64,000 nucleotides of DNA from positions 47,372,951-47,436,950 of the forward strand of contig CM067358.1 of NCBI GenBank assembly GCA_034190875.2, written 5' to 3'. Origin of the DNA: Urechis unicinctus (Eukaryota; Annelida; Polychaeta; Xenopneusta; Urechidae). This document shows positions 23,019 to 34,700 of this stretch, piece after piece. The position numbers and the translations under genes are program-made. The first letter of the stretch is position 1, and the number at the start of each line of letters is the position of its first letter. The notes below the pieces were generated by a model. That model was not told where the DNA came from, did not search any database, and worked only from the letters and a program-made list of their open reading frames with translations.

Positions 23019-24620
23019 TCATTTCAGGTGTCTAGCCCAACCTGTCTCCGGATCATATTCTTCATTTTCATCAACTGGGGATGTAATGGAGTTGATGGCT
23101 CCCTTCGAAGGGCGCCATTTGGCTAAGTGTCCCTTTTCCTTACTCAGTTTACTCGTTGGTAGCTGGGCAACTTTTCTTGGTGTGCAACTGTTTTCCACAA
23201 TGTTTACATTAGGCGTCCTGCTGACGTGAGACATCGCGATCCGAATTTCTACGTGCTCCACGCCCACGTTGATGTTTGTTGTAATCACGCTGGACTTCGC
23301 TTACGCGCAGTTTCTCAGCAGCAAGTGATACTATGTGTTGTTTAGACAGTTTATCGGTACGACATATGTCAATTGTCTTAGCTAATGTCAACTTTTCTTC
23401 ATTGAAGAGACGTAAACGTAGTGGGTTTTCTAACACACCTAGAAAGGTGTCCTATATCAGTTCATCTTTCAAGTTCTCATACTTACAAGTAGATGCAATA
23501 GTCTTGAGATCAGTCACAAAATGATCAAATGACTCCTAATCCAATTTGTCTCTACTGTTAAATTCTATGATTACATTCTTCCTTGGTGTGCAAAAGGCAT
23601 TGAATCTGTCCTAAATGGGCTGTATTTTATCCCGGTTCTCTTCAGGAATAAGAAACGGGTTGTAAATTTCTATGCCTTCTTCATCACTAATTACATGTAG
23701 AAATAATGCACATTGAATCTTCTCGTCTTTTGCTGTAGCTCCGGATGTCAGGGCATACATATCCCATCTTTCCTTCCTTTAATCCACGCTTCACCAACAT
23801 TAGTGCAACCGATATTCAATGGACCAGGTGGTTGTAGCGAAATCCATAGTTCCGTTGCGACATTTGAGGATATTTACGATTGAATCGTGGTATGTTAAAA
23901 ACATAATGGACAACATATAATAGTAAATTTAGTTATAGTTGAACAATTCATATTGTACTAATTTGTTTGTGGCTCAGCACGAACCTGATATAAATCGCGA
24001 ACATCCTCATTCACTCATTTCAGGTGTCTAGCCCAACCTGTCTCCGGATCATATTCTTCATTTTCATCAACTGGGGATGTAATGGAGTTGATGGCTCCCT
24101 TCGAAGGGCAATAGTCTTGAGATCAGTAAACGTAGTGGGTTTTCACAAATGAAATCAAATGACTCCTAATCCAATTTGTCTCTACTGATCAAATGACTTA
24201 AAATCTCTACTGTTTAATTCTATGATTACATTCTTCCTTGGTGTGCAAAAGGCATTGAATCTGTCCAAAATGGGTTGTATTTTATCCCGGTCCTCTTCAG
24301 GAATAAGAAACGGGTTGTAAATTTCTATGCCTTCTTCATCACCAATTACATGTAGAAATAATGCACATTGAATCTTCTCGTCTTTTGCTGTAGCTCCGGA
24401 TGTCAGGGCATACATATCCCATCTTTGCTTCCTTTAAGCATTAGTGCAACCGATATTCAATGGACCAGGTGGTTGTAGCGAATCCATAGTTCCGTTGCGA
24501 CATTTGAGGATATTTACGATTCCGTCAAATCGTGGTATGTTAAAAACATAATGGACAACATATAATAGTAAATTTAGTTATAGTTGAACAATTCATATTG
24601 CACTAATTTGTTTGTGTCTC
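22976..24620 (-). repeat. Retroelement gag-region tandem duplication with internal deletion
   Basis: Segment 23971-24620 is a second copy of 22976-23960. Positions 22976-23120 match 23971-24110, and 23526-23960 match about 24155-24620. About 370 bases (23121-23493) are missing from the second copy. Shared landmarks include GGTGTCTAGCCCAACCTG and CATAATGGACAACATATA. Confidence 0.8.
23019..24415 (-). pseudogene. Retroelement gag-like fragments
   Basis: Minus-strand pieces at 24182-24415, 23209-23436 and 23019-23288 are interrupted by stops and shifts. The first contains FLHVIGDEEGIEIYNPF and FNAFCTPRKNVI, typical of gag-like proteins of invertebrate Ty3-type elements. The second resembles the region before a zinc knuckle (RTDKLSKQHIV, RGRGARRNS). 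The family call rests on arrangement with the integrase pieces at 22.5-23.0 kb and general resemblance, so it is less certain than the integrase. Confidence 0.55.
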
Positions 24621-24639
24621 AGCTTTGTAGTAAAATGTA

Positions 24640-26200
24640 TATTTTCCTACTCCGCAATAACTCTTGGAAACATAATTGCTTCATGTAGATACTGAGGCTA
24701 CCATCGAGTGCTCAGCCATGGACAAATACATGAATCGTTTTAAGAATATAGTCATGAGGTGGATAATCATATCTATACAAACGATCTCAACAAACGTTAT
24801 TCTACAAAAACCAATGACCCGTCAATAGAGTTGAATGAAGGTGATATTATCAACTTCTGGAGGCTCATATATTCGAATGCGCAATATGATGTTATTTCGC
24901 TCATAATTGAACTTGAGTTATAATATTCCTGAGTTGAACTTTTAGTTACGGGGGGTCCATAAAGGCTGGCCTGTTTGGTGAAGATGTCAATAAAAACAAG
25001 CATCTATGGATCTCAACAGAAGATGATGGACCTCTCTGAATATGCAAAAAAAAAATTCCATGTTGATGCGAGCATACCAAACCAGCCGATTGCCTCACTG
25101 AACCCCCCCCCCCCTCCCTCCCCCCTCATTACTATTTGGGCAGAAGAAAAGGGGATGGTTAATGGAACACACGAGTAATCATTTGGTGATAGTGCCAGTG
25201 TTGTTGACCATGGATATCCTTTACCAGCGATGGGCCCAGTTTTGCGAATGGGGCTATCAACTAGTGTGAGTGCCGAGCCTGCCCTTCTAGGTGTAACCAG
25301 TGGTAACTATTGTTGTCAATCGTGTTCCAAAAACAGTTATTATGTAACCAAGCCAAGGAACGAGCGTACGGGCGTCCGAATATTTGATACATCTCTCCAG
25401 TCAATAGTTTCACTCCTAATTGAATTTTAGTTGTAGACTTATAGACTCAGTGTGAAACAACAACCAACCGTCAGACAGCACCGCTATATCCTGAGCTACC
25501 TCATGGTCCAGTGACTGAGCTCCTTCCAAAAGGATATGTCATTGATATTCACATTATCAATTAGTGACACTTTTATTACAAGTAAATTGTCACGTTTCTA
25601 TCGATGGAAAAGCCCTACAGGACGTCTTGGTAGACGGGTATATAAAAATATCACTGTCTGACCTAGCCGTCACGAAGTCTTATTGACATTTTGCGATGGT
25701 CGTAACTGTATGTACATGCGGTGAAAGATACACGAGTTCCAGTTTAGCACGATAATTACTTGTAAAATTACCCCTTCTCCTGAGTAGGGGTGTGCCCCCT
25801 GACCTCGAAAACCCGTACCCGTCGTACAAGGTGAAAATGGCAACTGCGAAATGTGACGTCATATTACCAAGACCGGGGGTTGCCGTGAACGAAAGTTGTG
25901 ATTCTAAAAGTTCACGTGACAATTGCTAAATAATCATGAGACAATCGATTACCAAAATAGTTTAGTTCAAAGGATATTCATCTCAATTCTCGACATATAT
26001 ATATTCGTAAGTACACAACATTGATGAGAAGCTACGTGCACCCGAAATAAAACACTCACCGCACGACGTAAGTTAATTTTTTTCTGGTTTAACTAATAGT
26101 ATATGAGATGGTATGAAATAGAACGAAACAATGCCACAGCGTGAACATGTGTTATCACAAGTATAAAAAAAATTCTCACAGTCAGAAGCAAGAAGAAGGG
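24640..26200. other. Intergenic stretch
   Basis: Holds a C run near 25105 and the left part of a hAT-type MITE (25770-25840, sharing AGGGGTGTGCC and AACCCGTACCCGTCGTACAAG-type words). No gene was recognised. Confidence 0.5.
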
Positions 26201-26213
26201 GAAAAAAACAACA

Positions 26214-26282
26214 TCCCCCACGGGAATTGAACCCCGCTCTCCCGCGTGACAGGCGGGAAACTCAACACTATACTATCGAGGA
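26214..26282 (-). tRNA. tRNA-Asp (GTC)-like pseudogene
   Basis: Read on the minus strand from 26282, the sequence opens TCCTCGATAGTATAGTG, the standard eukaryotic tRNA-Asp start. It has the anticodon arm CCGCCTGTCACGCGGG with anticodon GTC, and a TTCAATTC T loop. It is 69 bases where 72 are expected: one base is missing in the D loop and one in the T stem, and the acceptor stem has a G-G mismatch at the sixth pair. These defects suggest a decayed gene or a tRNA-derived repeat head rather than a working tRNA. Confidence 0.7.
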
Positions 26283-26939
26283 ATATTTACCACCTAGCTG
26301 ATATTGTATTAATAAAAATATGATTGTAAAAGTACCAGATGCTTCGAGTGCGTTGTTATAATATATCGATTATAATTTTGACAATATTTATATATATGCA
26401 AATCAATACCAAGCAAGGAAAAGCCTGTCTAAGACCGAACCTATCCGCTAGCTCTACTCCCTCCACCCATTGAGCAGCCACCGTACTATATCCAGATAAC
26501 TATCACCTACAGACAATAAACATGGTGACATTAGACCAAGTCCGATTCAGCCAATCACGATCAAAAACACAAATGCTATCACTTCCTCGAATTTTCTTTG
26601 TCATCATAAAAAAACGCCTGTGGTATATGATCCAGCTCCCTCTGTTCTTGCTTGATGATTTCCAGCACACAAAAAATTACTCTCCATGGCTTTAGTTCTA
26701 ATCATATCCTCTTTTACCTTTTAACAGCACATATATGAATGCTTTTATCATGCTCGATCTCGAGTAATTTTAATTCTCAAAATGAAAGCTGGAATTACTC
26801 CCAAAGAAAGGTGAATATTGTCTAGAGAAAGCTAAATATTGTAACTAAAGCAATGACAAGCTAGTCCTTGAGAAAAGAAGTGTCGATGAGTCCAATTAAT
26901 GTATTAATCCTCTTCTTTAAAGCACGATATAAAATCCAC

Positions 26940-27457
26940 TTAAAGAAATACACTCACTTTTGCGACCTCGTTGGGCAAGCAGGTGCTGGCTTCCGGCAAG
27001 TCGACACTTACCCCTTCTTGCTCTGATCGATGATGGCCAAAACAAGGCTGCAAATGTAATAATTCCTTAAAATGTGATAAACCCGTGTGGAAGTAAAAAC
27101 CACACATTAATGAAGGGCACAGCTCAAACATTTTATCAAAACATGCGAGTCATACTCTTGCGCCTCAGTTAAGTATCTTGTCTTATCTCCTCCATTCGGC
27201 TTTTCTTCTCCACTGTGTTGTAGTACTCCTGTATTCTCGATCAGGTATTTTTCTGGCTTTCCAATCTTCTCCCTGCCTATCCTGTTACATTGTGTGTTTT
27301 GTAATCCTTTAACCCGAAAATCATACCACGGAACCCTTTCACAAGGTTTTTTTTTAGATCTTTCGCGTATTTGTAACATCGGTATCCCGTTTCCCGTATA
27401 TTTAAGGGCGAAATATTGAATTTCGATGGAGCTCAGATCACTCAAGTCTACTTTCAC
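26940..27457 (-). other. Unassigned open frame, 116 codons
   Basis: A minus-strand frame starts at ATG 27457 and runs to 27107, encoding a basic, polar protein (MKVDLSDLSSIEIQYF... RERSKKKP...). No family is recognised, no splice partner was found, and its length is possible by chance. A second short frame overlaps at 26940-27131. Confidence 0.2.
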
Positions 27458-28668
27458 TTATGCAGCCTTGCTGGTGATTTCCATTTAGCTGTCACTTAAG
27501 TTGGACTAATGCAACAACCTATAATATATAATCGACCAAGAGAGGATTTGGGGGTGAGGTTAGGGGTTGAGCGCTCTTCAATTCAACACGGTCGATCTCT
27601 TTACTGCGCAGTTTCCAATATCGAAGGCGGTAAACATTGACGTAAACTTCCAGGTTTTGCAAATCTTAATAAAAATAGCATCGTTGGGAGACAACCATTT
27701 TAAGTATCGTTAACGAGCCTGTCGCTCCCCATATCCTCTAAGAACGTGTCATTCTACCCAACAAAACTATCCGCCTCGACATTTGCCACCCAAAAGGGTA
27801 CTTTCTTCGAGTTCTAGCGCAATTTTTAGACGAATAGGAAGTTTCCTGTACCCGTAAAATAATTGATCATCAGCCCTTCGTTCGGGGCAAAGAAATCGCA
27901 AGCTATGATATCTTTCCCACTAAGAGAGTATTTGGGGGTGGGGTTAGGGATTGAGCGCTCTTTTTAATTCAACATGTCATCTATTTAAGAGAATAAATTG
28001 GTGTAAACTTCCTGGTTTTGCAAATATTAAAGTCACCGCCGATTGAAGTGATAAACGTCGATCGAAGGAAACCCCTTAGATCGAAGTGATTGACGCAGCA
28101 CCGCTCTCCATCTGTTTAAACATGGGTGCTCTAGCCTGATGGCTGCGGGCGCTGTTTACATGTTACTGATATTCAATGTCTTTCCTAGGGGACCATAGTA
28201 GATTGAACTGGACGGGCATCCCAATTTGGATGCTCCAATCACAAGCCGTTTCCTCTGTACTTTTGAGTCGTTGTCTCTCATTGGTCTATTCTACAAAACT
28301 TGTCAACCGCCGATTGAGCCGGGCACACATTCTACAACACTCCGATTTGTTGTTTCAAGTGGCACCGTCACATCGAAGCAGCAGACACACAGCTGGTTCT
28401 TTTTAACTGACTTTCACGTAAACAACTATCCCAGCTTAAAAGATCAATTTGAAGTGAAGACCTTCAATGTGTTCTCATTGGATGCAGACCACTACAATGT
28501 CCATGACGTCACATGGAACCGAAGGGTGCGTATCACAAGCCAGTTTCATGAGCCAGGCGCAATTATAAGGTCAATCCGGGTCACAACCTTTGTGTTGATT
28601 GGTCACGAAGATCAACGAACGTGTCTAATGAATATTCGGACGCGCCACTTTTAGACCTTGTCTGGCCG

Positions 28669-28710
28669 TAGACTCTAGGACGAGAAGCGTAGCGGAACCC
28701 CTAGAGTCTG
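28669..28710. repeat. Inverted repeat AGACTCTAGG...CCTAGAGTCT
   Basis: Perfect 10-bp arms at 28670-28679 and 28700-28709 flank a 20-base loop containing GAAGCGTAGCGG. It is probably the end of, or a small, mobile repeat. Confidence 0.5.
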
Positions 28711-29074
28711 GGACGCAGACTACTTGGGTGCATATGTTAACATATTTTGGATTGGTTGTGAGCTCCAAAATCGCTAAAGCACGTGCGTAGAGCGAACGAA
28801 CAGCATTTTAATCGAAGTGAAGTGGCTAAATTCAAGCACGAAAGCTTCACCGGATGCGGGATCCTTACTTTCTATCATCTCTGGAAGTCTAGCAAATCAT
28901 CGTCGGAGTTGGGACTACTTTTATCGTAAAGGCGAGGTTTTAATCTGTAACTTTACCGACCTAAATTAAAATCTACCGTACTATTACCGAGATATCATTC
29001 CTTCTAATGAGGCACCATCTCAAAACCCAGATGACTCCGTATTTATGATTGGCCGTGATGGACATAACGTTCAA

Positions 29075-29250
29075 CTGTTGCGCGCAATCAAATGTGTAGT
29101 TGCGCGCAACTAAATCTGCCAATCACAACACAGGAATTAGTTTCGCGCAACTAAATCAGCCAATCACAGAACAGGAATTAGTTGCGCGCAACTAAATCAG
29201 CCAATCACAGCGAAGGAATTAGTTGCGCGCAACTAAATCAGCCAATCAGG
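29075..29250 (+). repeat. 41-bp tandem repeat with GTTGCGCGCAAC palindrome and CCAATCA box
   Basis: About four and a half units; AGGAATTAG recurs at 29132, 29173 and 29214, giving a period of 41. Each unit holds the palindrome GTTGCGCGCAAC (one variant) and CAGCCAATCACAG. CCAAT-type words are also frequent in the 28.2-28.7-kb sequence just upstream. Confidence 0.85.
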
Positions 29251-29339
29251 CTTTTTTCGCCCTATTGTTCCTCACTTGTTGTCATTATTCTTGTCGGTTT
29301 GTCAGATAAACCACCAATCAGAATCGCCGACTTTTAACC

Positions 29340-30112
29340 AGATCGGCAACGCTAAAACTTTGGTATACAAATGGGTCGGTTTTTTGGCAATGAACTGGTA
29401 TACCAATAGGTACGTATTTTTGACAGCGAGTATAGCAATGGATATTTTTTTTCTGATGGGTATCCAATATGATGCTCAATATTGGGTGTTTGCTCAAGTC
29501 CCCGGGGTCAATGGTGGCCAGCCCTATTTGATTGCGTTGTTTCAAAGACAAGTTTTATGTCATGATAAGCAAACAGAAAGGTCAGGTCGGTACTTTCTCC
29601 TTCCACTGTTTCCTGCAATATCGTCTACCTCATGGGCCAGACGTCATGGGGCGCACGTTGATAGCCTGCGGGCCCGAGTCACACATCTGTTTATTTAGTG
29701 GCCGCTATTTAATTAACTGCCTTGTCGTTACGAACCAGAGCATCGTTGGGACTGTCCACGGTATCAGCAGTTGCAGTTGCGAAGCTTAATAAACGCACTT
29801 TTTCATTCTGAATCGTTAGTTTGGTTTATGGATGGGTCCCTTGTAGCTCCGCGAGGGGGTCCCGGGGAGGTGGTCTAGATATGATTTGGGATCATTAATT
29901 TTGGTATATGTATTGGTGACCCTTTTTAAGATTTTGTATATGAATGGGTCTTTTTTCAGAGGATTTGGTATGTAAATGGTCCCCTTTCCTCACTTTGGCT
30001 TGGTATAGATATGGTCCGGTTTTTGTTTCCCATGACGGCTCACCCCTACCCTTTTCCAAGGAGAGAACCCCTCCCCCACCCCCCCCCCCCCCCCCCCGGG
30101 GTTCAGCCTCAT
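29340..30112. repeat. Dispersed G/C-tract repeat with reiterated TTGGTAT-ATGG-GTC words
   Basis: Two blocks (29350-29515 and 29825-30112) carry spaced words of the type TTGGTATANNNATGGGTC, about 45 bases apart. The right block ends in a long C run and CCCGGGGTTCAGCC. The layout (G/C-run ends, reiterated internal word) resembles the hAT-type MITE family at 7.4 kb, but the word is different. A target duplication was not found, so element limits are approximate. Confidence 0.45.
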
Positions 30113-30971
30113 ATCGGGCACCCAGGGATCAATTTGTTAAAACATTACTACGTTTAACGCTGACATAAATAATTCCATCTCTTAATTTGTGCCGCAAATT
30201 TTACTGATGGAGAATCAGGATGATAATTTTTAACATTATTACTGGAAATATTCAGAATGTACTGGAGAAAGTTGTGTCGTTCCATCGATAACGGTGCCTC
30301 CCCAAAACCATGAACCACATGAATGTAAGCTGTGAATCATTATGCGCTCTATAACTATCTCGCTATCAATGTGTATACTTCTGCTTAGGTTACAAAATGT
30401 AGATTTCATCAATTTTTCACTTATTAAAGTCGTGGGCATCATTGTGCAAATAATTAAACCGATAAGCAGGAAGGGTAAATTCCAGAAAAAAATGGCGACA
30501 GCCGAAGCAAGGACCTATTTTATGAGAACGCAACGCCACGTAGCGACTGAAAGTCTGAAAACTTTAAACTTTTGGTTTCCAAAGTGCGGTTGCCAAGCAG
30601 CTTGCTGAATTCATCCTTAGTGCGTTTTCGCTTTTCTGATAGTCAATCTGTTCACCATTTACTCATGGGATAAGTATAATGAAAAATTTGATATTCTTTC
30701 GACAAAAAAATAAACTTACAATAAAGAAATACACCCTACTAAAATATAATTACAAAGATGAAATCATAAGGTTGAACATTTCAGATGAGGTGATATTCAA
30801 TAACAGATCTAACGTTAGAGGCATAGGATTAATGCCTAAAGCACGGTCGAGTGTGTGATTCTCGGCGCGTCACACAGGGTCCATTCATTGCATTTGCATT
30901 GTCAACGATCGGTGGGAAATCCCGGAAGAAAATTTCGACATACTGAAACAAAATATATATATTAACACACT

Positions 30972-31165
30972 GTAGCGAAAAACATACCCCGTCGTACAAC
31001 ACGAAGCCAAAAAAAACCCCGTCGTTCAGATTGCAGCTAAAAAACATACCTCGTCGTACGAGGCCCAACAAAACCCGTCGTACAAGCCGAAAAAAACCCG
31101 TCGCGCGGTACATGAATACCACCACTATACAATTTAATGCCCCCCCCCCCCCCCCTCCACCTCGG
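30972..31165. mobile_element. Truncated hAT-type MITE
   Basis: Contains four copies of the CCCCGTCGTACAA-type word and the GCGCGGTACATGAATACCACC right part seen in the 7.4-kb element, ending in TTTAATGCCCCCC. The left G-run end is missing. Confidence 0.7.
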
Positions 31166-31774
31166 GGAGCCTAAAGTCAGAAATTTGAATATAACATATA
31201 ACATTATCGGACGGTGTTTTGAGTGTTTCTGAACTTCTACAGTTCATGACAAACGGGCGGCATTTTCGGATTTTCGATGCGGGTTATTCATTTGTGCGCG
31301 TGCGCGAATATTTTCTAAAGCTGACAGAAACTGTCACTGGAATCAACAAAACAAATCTCAACTTCTAACTCAACTGTAATTATAACTACTGAGACTAAAG
31401 GTAAAGTAATTGTCATATTTGCTACATTTCTGACCCATCTTACGTATTTTTCTGCCACTGCAATGTCCAGGACGCGTTGTAAAAGTGGACGGGTTTATCC
31501 AAGTTCCAAATGTTTAGGCTTTAGCCTTAAGCTGTTTAGAAACTTGCTGGATGGGGATAATGGTACGGTATAATCACCAGGTCAAAGAGGTAGTTTCAAT
31601 ATTCAGCATCATATTGATGACCATTTTAACAAGTTACTAATTAAGGATTACTTGTTCAACCAAAAATTGTGATTCATGTCAACATATTTGTTTTATTCCA
31701 ATGCCTGCCTATGACTTGTGCTATGCACACTGTTTGACAGATAACAGAAGAGGTACTGTCATCACTGACCCAAT

Positions 31775-34700
31775 ATGGTGAGTGCCAATACTGTTATGGG
31801 AACTTCGGTTGTATCAGATCTCAATGCAAATCAATGGACTCAACAGCCTTCACATTTGCATTACACCCTGTAATGGGTGACAGAAATCTAGTTAAATTGG
31901 TTCTCTTTTATATAAGTACCTTCATCTGGTTATATATATATTTTTTCAAATGACCACAGCTTTAACACAAGTCTTTAGAATCATGGTTTCTACAAATATT
32001 TGCTTTATAATATATTTAATATTTTTAGGGTCCTCCAAAGTTGTCGTCTAAGGCAGAATCAGTCAAGGTTGTGGTAAGATGTCGCCCACTAAATGACAAG
32101 GAAAAGACACAAGGACATGGAAAGTGAGAATGATCTTTATTTCACCTTTAAATATAACATAGCTTGATCTCATTAAATAACTTATTTTAGGGTTTATTTT
32201 CATTCCTGGTTAAGTGATACTTAAGATTAATCACTTCATTACCCGGCTACTTGTGGTCCATCACATTGGAATGGCTGCCCAAAGAATTCATCGCTGTGAT
32301 GCTATTATGTTCTAAATCTGTTTGTACTCGCTAGGATTGTGTCAATGAACGTCAAAAGGGGAGTGTGTGAGGTGACCAATCCAAAAGCACCTGCAAGTGA
32401 ACCCCCAAAAACCTTCACATATGATTCAGTTTATGACTGGGAGTAAGTCTTGTCTATGATATCACTACTGCTTTGAAATATGGCTCAATTGAACTTGTAA
32501 TGTATGCTTCTCTTTGTGCATGGATACTCTTTTAACCTTTTTCCAGTGTTATTTTTGAGTATTATTTGTGTGCATGTGTTATAAGTCGGGCAATTATGTT
32601 TCTTGAATGTGTGTGCTCAGCTCCAAACAGCGTGACCTTTATGACGAAACATTCAGGGACTTGGTTCAGGCTGTGGTGGATGGATTCAATGGAACTATAT
32701 TTGCTTATGGACAAACTGGAACCGGAAAAACATTCACTATGCAAGGTCCTGATAAAAACTGCAAAGTAGCTTAGTAATTTCTCTTCAGGGGATCTTATTT
32801 CTTGACACATGTCACACACTTGCGATAAATTTGAAAATGATAATAGTATAAATTCACCGCCTTGTTAGCTTTTAAGATTGACTTTGAATCACTTTTCCAG
32901 GTTAATAATTAGTAATGGTGATATCATGTCTTATATAGTTGGTGAAAGCCTGGGCCATTCATATTCCAATGAAAAATGCCAAATTGAATTTGTTTAATTA
33001 GTATATATTTTAAAGTGTAACTTATATTGTGCTTTATATTCTGTGTATCAGGTGTCAAGAATGATCCTGAACTCAAAGGTGTTATCCCCCATTCATTCGA
33101 CCACATATTCTCTCACATTTCAAGATCGGAAAACCAACAGTACTTAGTGAGGGCATCCTATTTAGAGATATATATGGTAAGTGAACATGAAACGTCCAAT
33201 TCCATCTACATCCTTGACTAGAATATCTCTATCATCTGTTGATTGAATTTGCATTGGTATTATTTTTGACTTGTGATACAGAAACGTTTACTGTGTAAAA
33301 CAAGAAAATATTACAAGGTGGAAACTAATTTTTCTCACCTTAATTTTCATCCAGTCTTTATGTAGGCATGGCTGTCGTGGCAAAGTATGGCCATCCCACA
33401 TATAATTCTTACATTTTTCTGCTAACTGTTGCAGAATTTTCTTGTTTTACTATGTTATGAAATAACCCATTAGTTCATGCACTCACCCTTGATCAATTTG
33501 TTATTACTAATGGTTACACATGTTTTCTTGAAGACACAGACATAAGATCAATAACCATGGTTATATAGACCATGGTTTTACTCGGCTCTTGATCCATTGA
33601 TTACCATATATCCTCGGTCTTTCATCAACATTACTGTAGTGAGTAGTCTTGTTTAACTGGAATGGTTTCTATTGCCATGTCTTAACAGGAAGAGATACGG
33701 GATCTACTGTCCAAAGACCAGTCACGTCGATTAGAGCTCAAAGAACGCCCAGACACTGGAGTCTATGTCAAGGTCTTTTGCCGAGTCCATACCAGTTGTT
33801 ATATATTCTTGTTAATGTTATTTTTATAGTCAACCTTGATGGAGAAAGCAATTGTAAATGTAAGTTTATGTTGTATTGGTATGTAGGATTTGTCATCATT
33901 TGTGACCAAGGGCACCAAGGAGATAGAACATGTGATGAATGTGGGCAACCAAAATCGATCTGTTGGGTGGGTTTGTTTATTCCTGTTAATGATGGTATCT
34001 ATCAACTTTATGTGATGCAATTCTATGATATTATACAGAATCTATGAAACTGGCGGTTTTGATTGCAGGGCTACCAACATGAACGAACACAGCTCAAGAT
34101 CCCATGCCATCTTTATCATTACAATAGAATGCAGTGAGGTGAGCAATGCATGGGAGTTTTTTGCATCACTCTGTGTTGCAGACCAGCAACAGGTATGAGT
34201 AAGTCCAAAATTTTATTTGATATATGAACTAGTATCTTGTATTTTATGTGGTGTAGATGGGGGAAGATGGGGAGAACCACATTCGTGTTGGTAAGCTTAA
34301 CCTGGTGGATCTTGCAGGAAGTGAGAGGCAATCTAAAACTGGAGCTGCTGTAAGTGGTCCCTCTTTTAGCATAACCTTATATTCTTTCTCTATATATAGC
34401 TACTTCCTGTAGCCACAATGCTAATTAACTCTGTTATTGTAAATGAAATGGTACCTGAAAATATATCAATTTTGACTTTATAAAATTGGCAGATTTCCTA
34501 TTCAGGAATTTTGTTACTGGGGTTGTCTTGTGGTGATTATTTAGGGGGAGAGACTGAAGGAAGCAACAAAGATTAACCTGTCTCTCTCAGCACTGGGCAA
34601 TGTCATATCAGCTCTTGTGGACGGAAAGAGCTCCCATATTCCATACAGAGATTCCAAGCTCACCCGTCTCTTACAAGGTAAACATTGACGAAACAACAAT

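Noticed and set aside
26214..26282. Functional tRNA-Asp
   Set aside because: Missing bases in the D loop and T stem and an acceptor mismatch make function unlikely, although the anticodon arm is intact.
28226..28654. 142-codon plus-strand frame
   Set aside because: No family resemblance and no splice signals, and it overlaps repeated CCAAT-type words. Its length is possible by chance in this GC-richer patch.
29276..29698. 140-codon plus-strand frame
   Set aside because: It runs across the dispersed G/C-tract repeat and shows no protein family.
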